64,000 nucleotides of DNA, taken from positions 7,750,001-7,814,000 of the forward strand of contig JAKZAN010000005.1 of NCBI GenBank assembly GCA_023053545.1, in the 5' to 3' direction. The translations under genes were made by a program, and so were the position numbers. The notes under the pieces are model-generated. The model saw only the letters and a program-made list of their open reading frames with translations. It made no database searches and was not told the origin of the DNA. This stretch comes from Lepidurus packardi (Eukaryota; Arthropoda; Branchiopoda; Notostraca; Triopsidae). This document shows positions 1 to 14,300 of the stretch, in pieces. Within the stretch, counting starts at the first letter, position 1, and each line of letters opens with the position of its first letter.

Positions 1-847
1 AGTACCATTCCTAGGATATGTGGTATCCAAATCCGGATTAAAAAAGGATCCTGCGAAGATATTAGCCGTCATGGAGGCACCGAGACCGAAGGATGTACGG
101 GATGTCAAGTCCTTCTTAGGGTTAGTCCAATATTACGGGAAGTTTGTACCTAATCTATCTTCGTTGGCGGAACCCTTAACGAACTTAACTCGCAATTCTG
201 AAGTCTGGCATTGGTCAAGTGAGCAAGAGTCGTCATGGAAGAAACTTAAAAGCATTCTATCATCAGATGCGGTGCTTGCTCATTACGATCCCGATTTACC
301 ACTGAAGATGGAATGCGATGCCTCACCTGTGGGAGTAGGCGCCGTTTTAACTCACGTTTTTCCTGACGGATCGGAGAGACCAATTGCGTACGCTTCGAAA
401 ACGTTATCGAAGACGGAGCGCATGTACTCACAAATCGACAAAGAAGCTTTGGCTCTTGTGTTCGGGGTAAAGCGCTTCCATGACTACGTTTACGGAAGAA
501 AATTCATTTTGGTGACGGATCACCGACCTCTGTTAGCCATATTGGGTCCGAAAATTGGCATTCCACCATTAGCTGCCGCTCGTATGCAACGTTGGGCGTT
601 GCTATTAGCAGCTTACGACTACGACATGCAGTATCGGAAGTCAAGCAGTCATGGAAATGCAGATGCTTTATCCAGGAATTCAATCGATTGCGAATTTGAA
701 GATCTAGACTCCGAGATAGCGAGGTGTTACCACGTTGAAGCCGTCGCGAACTGTGAATTGGATTTCAACGCAGTAAAAGCAGGCTATGGAAAAGACCCAA
801 TTCTTCAGCAAGTTACAAAGAAGTTGCGAACAATATATATGTTCTAA
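1..847 (+). mobile_element. Ty3/gypsy LTR retrotransposon fragment (end of reverse transcriptase plus RNase H)
   Basis: An open frame runs in from the window edge. It matches the C-terminal part of a Ty3/gypsy pol polyprotein: the end of the reverse transcriptase (FLGLVQYYGKFVP block), the connection and RNase H region (DASPVGVGAVL, YSQIDKEALALVFG, TDHRPLLAI) and the approach to the integrase (HGNADALSR). The left end lies outside the window, and no integrase core or LTR follows to the right, so this is a partial fossil copy. No LTR or target-site duplication is visible for dating. Family assignment is from conserved motifs and is confident; clade is not assigned. Confidence 0.93.
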
Positions 848-2284
848 AAACGCTTCTCATCTTGTCTGAAGATTGATCGGGCTATCTGGTTGCTTTTTTT
901 CTAAGTGATAAACATAATAGAGAAGGTTATCGTTTCTTCTTTAAAAAATTAAACATACAGTTGGTAATTATCAAACTTCAGAATTTATGAGTGACATGAC
1001 AGATCAATTCTATCTTTCTTGGAAGATTTTTGACATTTTGATTATCACCAGGCGCATTTATATTTGGCATGTAGAAAGAGTAAGCACAAAAGATTTCGTT
1101 ATAGCAAGCGAAACGATCCTGATGACGACCTTAATGATATTCATTGGGTTTATTGCGCTATGTGCAAATCTTGGTTTCATGTAACTTGCGCTCACAGCAG
1201 TAAACAGCATCCAGGTTTATGCCTACGTAATATACCAATTCACGACTTGCATGATATTCAGTATTTATAATGCCTCGTCTTTGTGTTCATGAAAGGGACA
1301 ATGTAGTATATTTTATTTGCATTTGATTTGACTTTGACTTTGCATTTGATTGCCTTGCTCATATAGGTTTGTAAGTAGCATAGTCGTTAGTTTAGTAAGA
1401 ACTTATAGTCTGACTATAATTCACACATGCCTTTTTGTGATAGTATGCTTTGCATTTTGCGATTTAAACTTTCCAAAGTCTACTAGTTACATCAGCAGTA
1501 TTCAGCAAAGATTCGTACTGTGATTTTCTTGTTTCCGAACAGTCTGCTAGTTCTATTAGTGTTGGGCGGCCCTATGCCCGTGTTTCTGACAGGAATTGCA
1601 GCGGCCACGGAGCGTCTACGACAATACAAGTAATCAGAAGCAATTGCGTAAAAATCTTATTACTGACATGTTAGCACTCATCCTGTCTTACAAAATAACC
1701 CCCAGCATGGCCGATTTCACCATTCTTTCCAACAAACTCCTCCCTTTGCCTAAAAAATTTTCACGACTTGTGGACTTGGGTGGAACTGTTGCCGTGACAG
1801 GCGTCATCCTCGGTACCACCGTTTGTGGTGTTATTTCTGCTGGCGTTTCACGATCCTCCGCTACCACCGCACCGTCGTTATCAATCAATTTGTTTCCATC
1901 TAGGTAGTAAGAGAAGAAACCGAATTTTTTATTCAGCGTTCTTATCTTCAGAAATATACAAGGTTTGTAATAATTCCGTAAAAGTAAAAAATAATTTAAA
2001 AATTACAAGAGATTTGAAGCGAGAAATTAGCGAAAATTAAAGGAACGAAAGAAACGAGAGTAAGAATCACAAGAACTAACATAAATTAACCAATGCATAG
2101 AATCTGCTTGTTCTTCAAAGTTCCAATTTCTGCTTATTCGTCTTGGCTGATTACTAGCAATGTACGACTAGTCATATCTTAGAGTAGGAAAAGCATTTGA
2201 AAAACAAGACAAGGTAAGTCATATGAGAATCCAAGATGTGTATTTATCGAAATGGGAGCAGAGCCATCACACGTTGTCCAGCTA
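848..2284. other. Unassigned spacer between the gypsy fragment and PSMC1
   Basis: No recognisable gene. It is AT-rich with short open frames only. The frame at 1596-1907 and its antisense partner at 1688-1888 are both open but resemble no family I know. A small cysteine/histidine-rich frame at 1034-1270 is listed separately. The right part probably contains the PSMC1 3' UTR. Confidence 0.5.
1034..1270 (+). other. Short Cys/His-rich frame resembling part of a PHD-type zinc finger
   Basis: The frame contains HWVYCAMCKSWFHVTC, which has the spacing of the second half of a PHD finger (C-x2-C, aromatic, H-x2-C). A lone CRK precedes it by about 30 residues, so the first zinc pair is incomplete. 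There is no clear start codon; ATG is out of frame at 1069. It may be a 3' exon, a fragment of a transposon or domesticated gene, or chance. Confidence 0.2.
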
Positions 2285-3839
<1,555 letters not shown>

Positions 3840-6658
3840 TTTTGATAAATTTTACTACAAGCTATGCTGTTTCAATGTTGTGTTTTGAGGATGACTGGAT
3901 ACACTGAACACAAACATCAACAAGGGTAAATCAAGAACACTTTGTTTACTTATTGGTGGCAACTGAATGCGGTGTTGCCAAACTAATTCAAAACTTTCTG
4001 AAACAACAAGCATTATCTCAGCTTTTTATTAGTTACAAAAAGTATCCCTGTCATTTGATTTTTTCTAAATTCTGAACCCTTGAAAATACAGCCCGCGATG
4101 GATCCGGAAATTAAGATAAAACATTGTTTGTAAAGCAACATTCATTTTCTATATACTCAGATTTCGATTTGTACATTTAAATTGTCATGGAAAGGTTTCA
4201 CGTATATTTTAACCGAGTACGTAATGTAGTCCTTACCGCAACTATACTAAAAAAATCTCTGAAATGCTAAACACAATTATGCTTAATGAAAACATTCGAA
4301 ACTTTCAAACAACTTACCGAAGAAGAGTCCTGTAGATAAAGCGCATCGAATTTATTTTAAAATAAATACTTCAGAGAACTTATTCTGATAAAAAAATTTG
4401 TATCGTACCGAATTGTATTTTGGTAATATTGAAAAAGGAAACACATGGATCATCCATTAAGAAATTTATTTTGGCGCTACTCATCTACAAGTGTAAAGAA
4501 GCGTTCAATTACAAGTGCTTAATTTATTGAAAACAAGCTTTCCGGATTCACCCGGTTTTCGCATATTTGGGAAAGGGATTTTCCCTGTATGAAAAGGTTT
4601 CCGCCCTTATCAATATCGTCTGCGTCACTAGATGTCAGGGGCGTCGACTTTGTGGGCTCTTGTTTTGGGTAGAGACGTCTCCATAATGCAGTTGCAGTGA
4701 ATGGGCGCTGGCTCGGGTGGATGCCCTTTCTTCAGCGATAATTTCGAGGCTTACAACCTCTTCCAAACGAATCTGTGAGTGGTAATATTGTTAGTTGACG
4801 CTTACTAGGAATACTTGTGCATATTTGGAAACTGGATTAATCGCAAACAGGTAAGGATTTCTTTCGTTATTCACGAAAAGCCGGACGCAAGTCTTCCCAA
4901 ACCAGGGCGTCATCGCCGTCGTTGGGCGTTCCTTCCCCTACAAGCATTTCACTTTGATGTCGGTTTCTAGCTTTTCCCCCTTTTTCCGGCTTATCTTATC
5001 GTTATGTTAAGAGCTCAACAGGCATCCATTAACCACTGCTCTAAATATCTGGAAAGATTATTCTCCAATATCCCTCATTGCGGTTTCTGAAACCGCGTTA
5101 GAAAATCTGGGCGTAGGCTATGCCATATGTGTGCAGGACGGAATAGGTTACACTCTTGCACAGGTAGTCTTCCCTATATCATCACAGCTACCGTGATTGC
5201 AATACTAATGACGTAAAACATATTTTCCATGAATTCTGCAGGGAACTCTTGTTTCAATTAATATTTAATAACGAGTCCAAGAAGTGCCGGACGAAAACTT
5301 TTCGCTCGCCTTTTCTCCTGCTCGGCTGCGATCGCCGCATCATCCAATGGTATAAGGGCTTGTCTATTTTGGGGGGCCTTTGGCAAAGCAAAGGGAAACT
5401 GTCTTGTCTTTCCTTTCCATTTATTCACTTTACGTTCCACGTATCCGTTCGCCTCCAACTATGCAAGACAGTTTAAAACAGAAAAGAAGAACAAATATTA
5501 CCTTGAAAGCAAAACAAAATCTACAACCTTTGTACTTTTAGCTTAAATGACGACAAGCTTGGGTGACCATACCACTCATTAAATCTACCGAACCCAAAAC
5601 ATTAGTTTCTTCGAAAGTAAGACGGGTTACTTGTTAACCATGCCTGAAACCCAAGTTGTCATTTAACCGCTACGGATCGCAAAAACCGTTTGCTTGTCCT
5701 TTTCGCCAACCCCGGGGCTGCGATACTTTTTTGCTGTGCTAAAGGAGATGAGCTAGAGAAACCGGTTCAATGAATCAACTGAATTTAGCGCGGGGTCATT
5801 TCCTTTTCAACCAGACATGAGAGTAGAGTCCAAAACGCCCACTCATCAATTTAAACTAATTTGCTTGATTTTATAAGAGATGAAGACTTCCCACGTACAT
5901 TTCGCGAACCTACGCTATTTAACTTGCGCATTTAACAGTGAGCTGGTTGTGGTTTTTAGCGAATGACTTCATACCTACGTAAGAACAAACTAGCCAACAC
6001 ACAAGACGGCGAGTTCCTTTCACAAATTTCAGACATACTTTGGTGGACGTCGGTTTCGTACCAAACTAGCGCTGTCCTACTTTCTCTATCAAAAGGACAA
6101 GGAGCATCACGATATCAAAATTTTTTTCAAAAAAATTATTTAGCGAATTCGAATTTGTATTTAATTATTCGAAAATCTTAGACATTATTTAGAAATTAGA
6201 ATCTTATAAATCTTAGAAATTACTTTGACAACTTCATTAGCTAAATTGTTGCTCAATTTTTCTGTATAGTTTAAAAACTAGAATGAGTTATTAAAAATTT
6301 TAAAAGGTTAGAATGAGTTATTGTTAAGTTATTTTTATAAGGTTTAGCCGATTGTCATCAAGGTCAGGGGGTCAAATTTTATTGCATGTGGTACCAAGCA
6401 CTGCCAAACTTTCTCCAGGGGCAATCAATCCTGCACTAGTTATCTTTTAAACTGAAAAGGCACTTCTTTGTATTTTGCTGCATATGTTGTCATCGATCAG
6501 TGCATTCCAGACGGGCAGAACTCTGCGCGACGACATGTGCATATTTTTGTGCATAAGTTTAGGGTGTACGTATTCTTTTCCTTTGTTTGCTGTGCTTTTG
6601 TGCCGCTTTTGAGGGGAAAACAAGGAAATGTAATACGGCTAGTCTAAGAGAGTGTTTG

Positions 6659-6691
6659 TATATAAAAGTGCAGGAGGTCAAGGTGACGTCA
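6659..6691 (+). promoter_or_regulatory. Candidate core promoter: TATA-like box plus a CRE-type palindrome
   Basis: TATATAAAAG spans about 6659-6668, and a perfect TGACGTCA (CREB/ATF palindrome) lies 16 bp downstream at 6684-6691. It points toward beta-spectrin, whose first coding exon is 1.7 kb away, so it would need a noncoding first exon. Motif evidence only. Confidence 0.25.
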
Positions 6692-7699
6692 TGCTATTGT
6701 TATAAAGCCTTTGGGTTGGGCTTGCGGAGGGTGGGGTTTGGCTTGCGGGAGTTTAGAATATGAACATGGAAGTCCATAGGGGAAAACCTATCGATTCGGC
6801 TCTAGACCGACGCCAGCGACGGCCAACACTGTCGTTTTCACTTCTTGTTTTGGCCACCACTCTCTCCACACTCTTCATAAAACGATGAAAACCGGCATTG
6901 TACCGCTAAGGATCTGGGTTTGGCATAACTAATGTTTTTCTCTTTTCTTTTTCTCCCCCGTTCCCTTTTGCAGCTTGGCGTACAAAATTGGTGAGACGAG
7001 GAAGACCGGAAGTTTGGTATTATAAGGGCAGCTAATTCCTATAATCCTATTGGATCTGACGGCATCTGCAATAGTTACAGCTAGATAAAACGGTAAATTA
7101 TTTTTGTCTTCAGATTTTCTATTATGTACAAAAACTTGTTCCCTCGAGGTATATGTAAGTTGATTGGTGTTTTTGTGTGGATGTGTTTTTATGAGAATCA
7201 TGTTACGGTTGCGTTGGCGTGCGTGAGTAATATGCTATTTTACTAATCTGGCTGACGGTTTCTGTTGCTCTTCTACTCGGCTGAGTCATGGATGTGGCCT
7301 CCAAACCTGAAAGCAAAAGAGCATTATCATTTTTGAAATGGATGTTTTGTAAATGCCAAGCACATCTCCAAATGACTTCTCTGGATACAACCGACGAGTT
7401 TCGGAGTTTCCAAAAAGAAGAGGCAAGGGGCGGGCCTTCAGGCGTTCTACATATTTATGTGGAATATTGTGTGGAAGATTTTAAGTTGTATTTGCATATT
7501 TTAAGTTGCATATATTGAAATTCTCCGTTGAATTCCACTTTTTAGGTTGTAAATAAAAATGTTTATTGCAGATACTTAGTATGAAAATCTCTAATATGCA
7601 AATTTGAGGAAAAAATTAAATATTGTTGTGTAATAACATTTTGGAAAGCTAATATAGAATTTTGTAAGAGCTATTTAAATTGCAAGACATCAATATCAG

Positions 7700-7862
7700 T
7701 ATTGCAAATATCAGTATCTCTAACAACTAAAATTATGTTGTCTATATATGAATACATGATATATATATACGTATATGTATACATAGACAAGTTATATAGG
7801 TTATGTATACATAATACGTATATAGGTTATTATTATGTATACGTTATATGTATATATAGAAA
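7700..7862. repeat. AT-rich low-complexity stretch (TATA/TGTATA-type)
   Basis: Dense alternation of tata, gtatac and atgtat words, several self-complementary. It is simple sequence; the 64-codon frame across it is an artefact of composition. Confidence 0.7.
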
Positions 7863-8377
7863 AACGACGAGAACTTGTGTGGCTTCTCGTTTGTAGGTTA
7901 AACCCTTCCGTTGTGATTGTGCTCAGCTCTTGTTTGTAGTTATCTTATTAGCGTCACGAGAGTAGTGCGGAGAAATCGTATAAGGTTAGGGGTATATATT
8001 TTTCTTTAGACTGAAAAGTGATCAAGATAACATGCCAACAGTTTAATTCCTTGCAGCCGCCATTGCATAAAAAACGCACCCATCGTTGGATTTCCAGACG
8101 GTTTTACGTTTCGGAATGTGATTGTATCTCCGGACTATATGCCTGCGACAGTTAGATAGAAGAATGCGCCACTTTTCATGTGCTTTTTACATTTCTCTCT
8201 ATTCGTTTCAAGTTGCCTTTGGTTTTACTTTCCAGTCTTGAAAGGGTTATCTAATTGAATTCTAGGGGAATTTATTTACGTTTTATTTTATTTTTGTTCC
8301 AGGAGCGGCAGCTGGTGAGAGCAGCCGAATTGTTATTTCTTTTTTGGGAATTTCGGGTGGGGAAACTATTTTAAACC

Positions 8378-11300
8378 ATGACGACAGACATCAGCGTAGG
8401 CTTGCGATGGGATCCAGCCACTCAGCAAGAAATCATTGAAGATTACGAATACGATGGAGGAAATTCTTCTTCCAGACTTTTCGAGCGGTCTCGTATCAAG
8501 GCGTTAGCAGGTAGGCTTATCTCTCAATGCTCTAGCTTGTTCCCCCTCCCCTCCCTGAACCTTTGCCTTTATTAGACTTGTATATATAATAAGACGTATT
8601 GTTGTTTACAATCGCAAAAATCGCCCTTGGCTATATATTCTTCAACACTTTCTCTGGATTTTATGACAAACGTATGTACTGTTTCCCGCTGTCAAAGTGA
8701 CACTATTGTCTCACACTTTTTAACAATGAATTTTAATTTTTTCAGCTAATGGAGTGAAAGAAAGTGCGAGTTTTAACGATTCTCATCAACGAAAGTTGAT
8801 GAGAATCGTAAAAACTCGCACTCGTTGATGAGAATCGTTAATCTAATCTAACCTAACCTAATTCATTTCCATTTGAACAATCAATTTTGAATTCGAATGG
8901 CACCGGTTTGCCACTCTTTTCCGGAGAACGTTTTTCCAACAAGTGACACGCAAGTGTCATTTTAGATCTCCGGGTTTTTAACCGGAGAACCTGTTGTGTA
9001 ATCTCATGGGTGTTAACGCCATCTATGGCTATAGTCTGTTTCTGTTTCTTGTAAACAATACGGGAACCATTGAAGAAAAGACTCGAAATTGCACAATAAT
9101 GTGTTGACCGGAGCTTCACTTGTCATATGCGATAACGAGATAAAAGTTTGGGTTTGGCGATAAGGAAATCTGAAATACAGGAGGTCCGCATTTCAGAAGC
9201 TGGAGTGGAAATTTTAGGGCAGCTAAGATTCTTCGACGTGCATACTCTTTAATTTCTCGATAATTACATGCGTTATCACGCGTACCGCCTGACTTGTTGA
9301 TCTCTATGTACCCTTGAAAGCCTACTAACGAGAAATTCGAGTTGGGTGCGAATGGTAGCTTTTCACGTTTCAGTTTCGAAGTCCTTAGATTTAAGTTTTT
9401 TCCTTGAAAAAGTTATAATTTTGGGGATAGGAAGACGACAAACGCCGGAAGTGGTCGTGGAAGTTTAATCTGAGTGCAGCGGATTTTGCGGTGTGACAAG
9501 TTTCTTAGGGTGTTTTGAAGCAAAGATGTATATTCGAGAAAAGTAGTCTTTCAGTGAACCGTTTACGGTTGACAAAGTTAGAATAGGCTGGGGACCAGTC
9601 CTAGGCAATTTTTCTCTAGCAGGCCATGGACGTGAACGAAAGTTTGCAATCTACTTCGCCAAATGAAGTTCCTGTTTTGCGTGTCCGTGTAAGGGAAAAA
9701 GCAGGAGCTGAAAAGCGGAGGAGCTGGTTTGCAACAAAGAGAAGTACCAGCAATTTGGATAGCTCTTCGCCGCCGATTTCACCCGCGGACTCGGCCGGCA
9801 AGCGTCGTTCGTGGCTGTCATTTCAGCGAAAAGAGACGCCGACGTCTCCGACCACGCCCATTCCCGTACCGGCTACCTTGCTGCGTTATTTCTCATACGA
9901 AGAAGACGAATTACCGTCCTTGCGTCCGCCGAGAATGGATTTATCAGAGGTTGAGGATTCCAGCGAATATTCGATCGAGATTTTACAGTCGACAAATAGC
10001 TCGGTAACGGTCAGTCCCACGAACCCCTTTCCGGATTTCGTCGATGGACCTCAAAGAGCTCGTGATTTATATCGCAGTAAATTCGAGGACGAGAACGTAG
10101 AGGTTCGTAATCCACTAAGTGGACGAGGGCATAGACAGGAGGACGATCGTTGCACAAGTTTTTCGTTAGCCACCTGGAATCACCGCCAGTCGACCTCTGT
10201 ATTCATGGAACATCCTCTGAAAGTGGAAGAACGGGCCGAGTGGAGTTTGAACGGAACAAGCGGGGTTGAACTTGAGGGCAAGAATGGCAAAAATGTCCAA
10301 AATCTGAGCGTGTTGTCGGATGAAACCTACGACGAATTGGCCGCAGTGCCCAGTAGAATCCGACGACCCTTTTCGGTCCCGGCCAATCATGCTACTACTG
10401 TGGATACTTACATGGAATCAGTGGTTCGCGAACTAAGAGGTTTTTCTCCCTTTTCTGTTACTTTTGTGTGTGTCCAAGAAGCTTTTTGAGGCGATTTTTG
10501 TGATTGGAAGCAAATTGCTGCTAGCATTCGGTTAATTTCCTATTGTTTTAGGGAGAAATTTTGTAGATTTGTCAAGTTATTGAGAATATGATTTATTTGT
10601 AATATTACTACAAGCTAGTAGGATTAATTTATTTCATTTACATTCTAGCCATTATTTTGACTTATTCTGACATTCATTAATTTGACTATTCGTAATATAA
10701 CTTGGTATATATTTTGTTTATATAATTTGAGCAATTTTAAGACGGTTTCTTTATTGTAAAAGACATGTTAGGTACTGTAGATAACAATTTAAATAGTTTA
10801 AGTTAATTTATTAACTGTTAGCTATTTCAGAATTGTAAAGCAGAATTGCGTGCATGATAAGTGTTTGTCAAAAATGACATAAATTCATGCAAAAAGAAAT
10901 TTTATCGAGCTTCGCGTGAATATTGCATTGTTCTTTGCGTTCAACCCAGGCTTGTTTCCCCTCAATTAACGAAGCTCGAAAGAAAGGTCCGATTGGCAAT
11001 TGTGTTTATCATGGTTGCTAATTCGATTAGCCTAATCTGTTGTGTATATCCTAATGTAATATAGACTTATACTTATCTAAATATGCTTGGTTTTGTTTCG
11101 TTAGATGAGCGCGAATCCGTGCAAAAGAAAACGTTTCAAAAATGGGTAAATTCGCACCTGCTTCGGCTGAATTCGCGTATTGGGGACCTGTACGTGGACA
11201 TGCGAGACGGCAAATTGTTGTTGAAGTTGCTAGAAATCTTGAGCGGAGAACGCTTGCCACGTCCAACCAAAGGCAAAATGAGGATTCATTGCTTAGAAAA

Positions 11301-14300
11301 TGTGGACAAAGCCTTGCAATTCCTACGAGATCAACGTGTGCATTTGGAGAACATGGGCTCGCACGATATCGTAGACGGCAACCCCAGATTGACATTAGGT
11401 CTTATTTGGACCATCATCCTTCGCTTCCAGGTGCGAAATACGCATTTTTGGCTGAATGAGTATTGTAAGGTTTCATACGTTTTCTTCTTTATACCAGATT
11501 CAAGACATTACTATTGAAGAAACTGATAACCAAGAAACCAGATCTGCCAAGGATGCACTATTGCTCTGGTGCCAGATGAAAACGGCGGGTTACCATAACG
11601 TGAATATTCGCAATTTCACGAGTTCTTGGCGCGACGGTTTGGCCTTTAATGCCATCATTCATAAACATCGACCAGACTTGGTTCAATATGAAAAACTTTC
11701 CAAAGCAAACGCTATTTTCAACCTTAACAACGCGTTTAATATCGCTGAGCAAAAGTTGGGTCTTACCAAGCTCCTCGACGCGGAAGGTAAGGATTCAGTT
11801 AAATAACCTCTTGGGAAAAGACCTAAAACTATTGTATTCTTATTCATATTCCAGATATTTACGTGGATCAACCAGATGAAAAGTCGATTATCACCTACGT
11901 GGTTACATTTTACCATTATTTCTCTAAAATGAAGCAAGAAACCGTGCAAGGCAAGAGGATTGGCAAGGTCGTGGGTATAGCTATGGAGAACGACCGTTTG
12001 ATCCGCGAATACGAGACTATGACCTCGGACTTGCTGGCGTGGATTCAAGCTACGGTGGAGGCGTTGGGCGAGCGACGTTGGGTCAATAGTTTGGCTGGCG
12101 TTCAGCAACAGCTCTTGCAGTTCAATGCTTACCGCACCGTTGAAAAACCTCCCAAATTTGTTGAAAAAGGCAACTTGGAAGTCCTACTTTTCACTCTGCA
12201 ATCCAAGATGCGCGCCAATAACCAAAAGCCTTATTTTCCTAAAGAAGGCAAGATGATTTCCGACATCAACAAGGCGTGGGAGCGTCTGGAGAAAGCGGAA
12301 CATGAAAGGTTAAACAGGAAAATTTGAGTTTCGTGCTGAGCTCATGCTAATATGTATGTAATTCTGCGTAGGGAGTTGGCTTTGCGTGAAGAGCTCATCA
12401 GACAAGAGAAGCTGGAGCAATTAGCCGCTCGATTTGACCGTAAAGCTGGTATGCGAGAAACTTGGCTCTCCGAAAATCAACGTTTGGTATCTCAGGTAAT
12501 ACCTGGATTTTATTTTATTTTTTCTGGATCGACGTAGGCTTTCGCCTATTGTCGTGATTTTCATGGAAAAAGTTTTATTTATAGAGAGATAGAGAAAGAG
12601 AGAGAGATTTTTGTATATATTTTAGATTTTTTCAGAAAAAAATGTGTATGGTAAAAGAGTACATATTTTTTGAGAAATTATTTTTCTCTTGCAGGATAAC
12701 TTTGGAACTGATTTGGCCGCGGTGGAAGCGGCGGCGAAGAAACATGAAGCTATCGAAACCGATATTTTGGCGTATGAAGAACGTGTGCAGGCTGTGGTGG
12801 CTGTTGCCTTGGAATTAGAAGCTGAAAATTATCACGACATTGACCGTATCAATGCTAGGTATTTAACTACTGAAAAGGCGCTCAAATATAGGGGGTTTGG
12901 ACTTTGATTTGATCTTGGGGCTTGCTTTTTCTAGGAAGGACAATGTATTGCGTTTGTGGCAATATTTGCTGGAATTGCTACGTGCGCGACGCATGCGCTT
13001 GGAACTGTCTTTGCAATTGCAGCAAAACTTCCAGGAAATGATTTACATCCTGGACTCGATGGAAGAACTCAAGGTCCGTTTGCTATCCGAAGATTATGGC
13101 AAGCATTTGATGGGCGTGGAAGACTTGCTGCAAAAGCATGCCTTGCTCGAAGCTGACATTAACGTGTTGGGCGAGCGCGTTAAGATGGTAGTACAGCATT
13201 CACAACGATTCTTGGAACCAGAAGCTGAGGGCTTTCGTCCTTGTGATCCTGCTCTGATCATTGATCGCGTCCAGCAACTTGAGGTGAGCATTCTTCCTAG
13301 ACATTTTATCCTTTTTTGTCCTGTATTAAAAGAATAAATTCAAATGTTTTTTCACTGTTATTGTTTAAAGACACAAATTAATGGATTTTCTTTGCCTTTT
13401 CACAGGATGCCTATGCAGAGCTAGTGAAATTGGCCGTAGAGCGCAGAGCTCGCTTGGAAGAGTCTCGCCGCTTGTGGCAGTTCTACTGGGATGTGGCTGA
13501 CGAAGAGAACTGGATCAAAGAAAAGGAGCATATTCTCTCCACTGGCGATATTGGTCATGATTTAACCACCATTCATCTTCTGCTGTCGAAGCACAAGGCA
13601 TTGGAAGAAGACATCTCTTCCCATGAACCCGCCTTGAAGGCTGTATTGGGCGCTGGCGAAGATTTAGTGGGCCAAGGACATTTTGGCTCGGATCAAATCC
13701 AATCTCGCTTGTCCGAAATGGTGGATATGTGGAATCATCTCTGTAGCCTGGCTGCTTACCGGCGTAAACGCTTGGAAGAAGCTGTAGACTACCACCAGGT
13801 AAAAAGAAGACAATATTGTACTCAATTTGAAGTTTTGCTAGATATTTTTGTATTTTTATATTTTTATTATAATATTATATTTTTATCCATTTAACTATTT
13901 TTATTTGTATTATTTTTAAGTTTATTAAAGAGTTGCATTTGTCTTAATTAACTTGAGACATTCCAATTCCCAAATGGTAAATTTTTTTGAGGCCAGAGGA
14001 AGGAAAGTTGTTGTTTTTTCTAAGTATTGTTTGTTTTGGTCTTGTAAAGTTTTTCACCGATGCTGACGATGTGGACACCTGGATGTTGGACGTTTTGCGC
14101 CTGGTTTCAAGTGAAGATGTTGGTCGGGATGAGGCTAACGTGCAATCCTTGTTGAAGAAACACAAAGACGTCACCGAAGAACTCAAGTCCTATGCTTCGA
14201 CAATCGAAGCTTTGAAAGAACAAGCTGGCGAACTCGGAGAGCAAGACCGCGTGGCCCCTGAAGTTACGGAACGCTTGGCTTCCATTGACCGTCGCTACAA

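Larger units (their letters stand above)
3840..8377. other. Intergenic region between PSMC1 and beta-spectrin start codons, with spectrin 5' leader
   Basis: No coding gene is supported. The left part should contain the PSMC1 promoter. The right part contains a plausible noncoding leader for beta-spectrin: a pyrimidine-rich stretch ending in CAG at 8302 looks like the acceptor of a 5' UTR exon running into the ATG at 8378. A core-promoter candidate at 6659-6691 and an AT-rich simple stretch at 7700-7862 are listed separately. Confidence 0.5.

Noticed and set aside
1596-1907. 103-codon plus frame with an antisense 66-codon frame
   Set aside because: No domain, no conserved motif and no splice context.
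8849-8871. Short CTAACCTAACCTAA run resembling arthropod TTAGG telomere repeat
   Set aside because: Only about two units, located inside dispersed repeat B1; not an interstitial telomere array.
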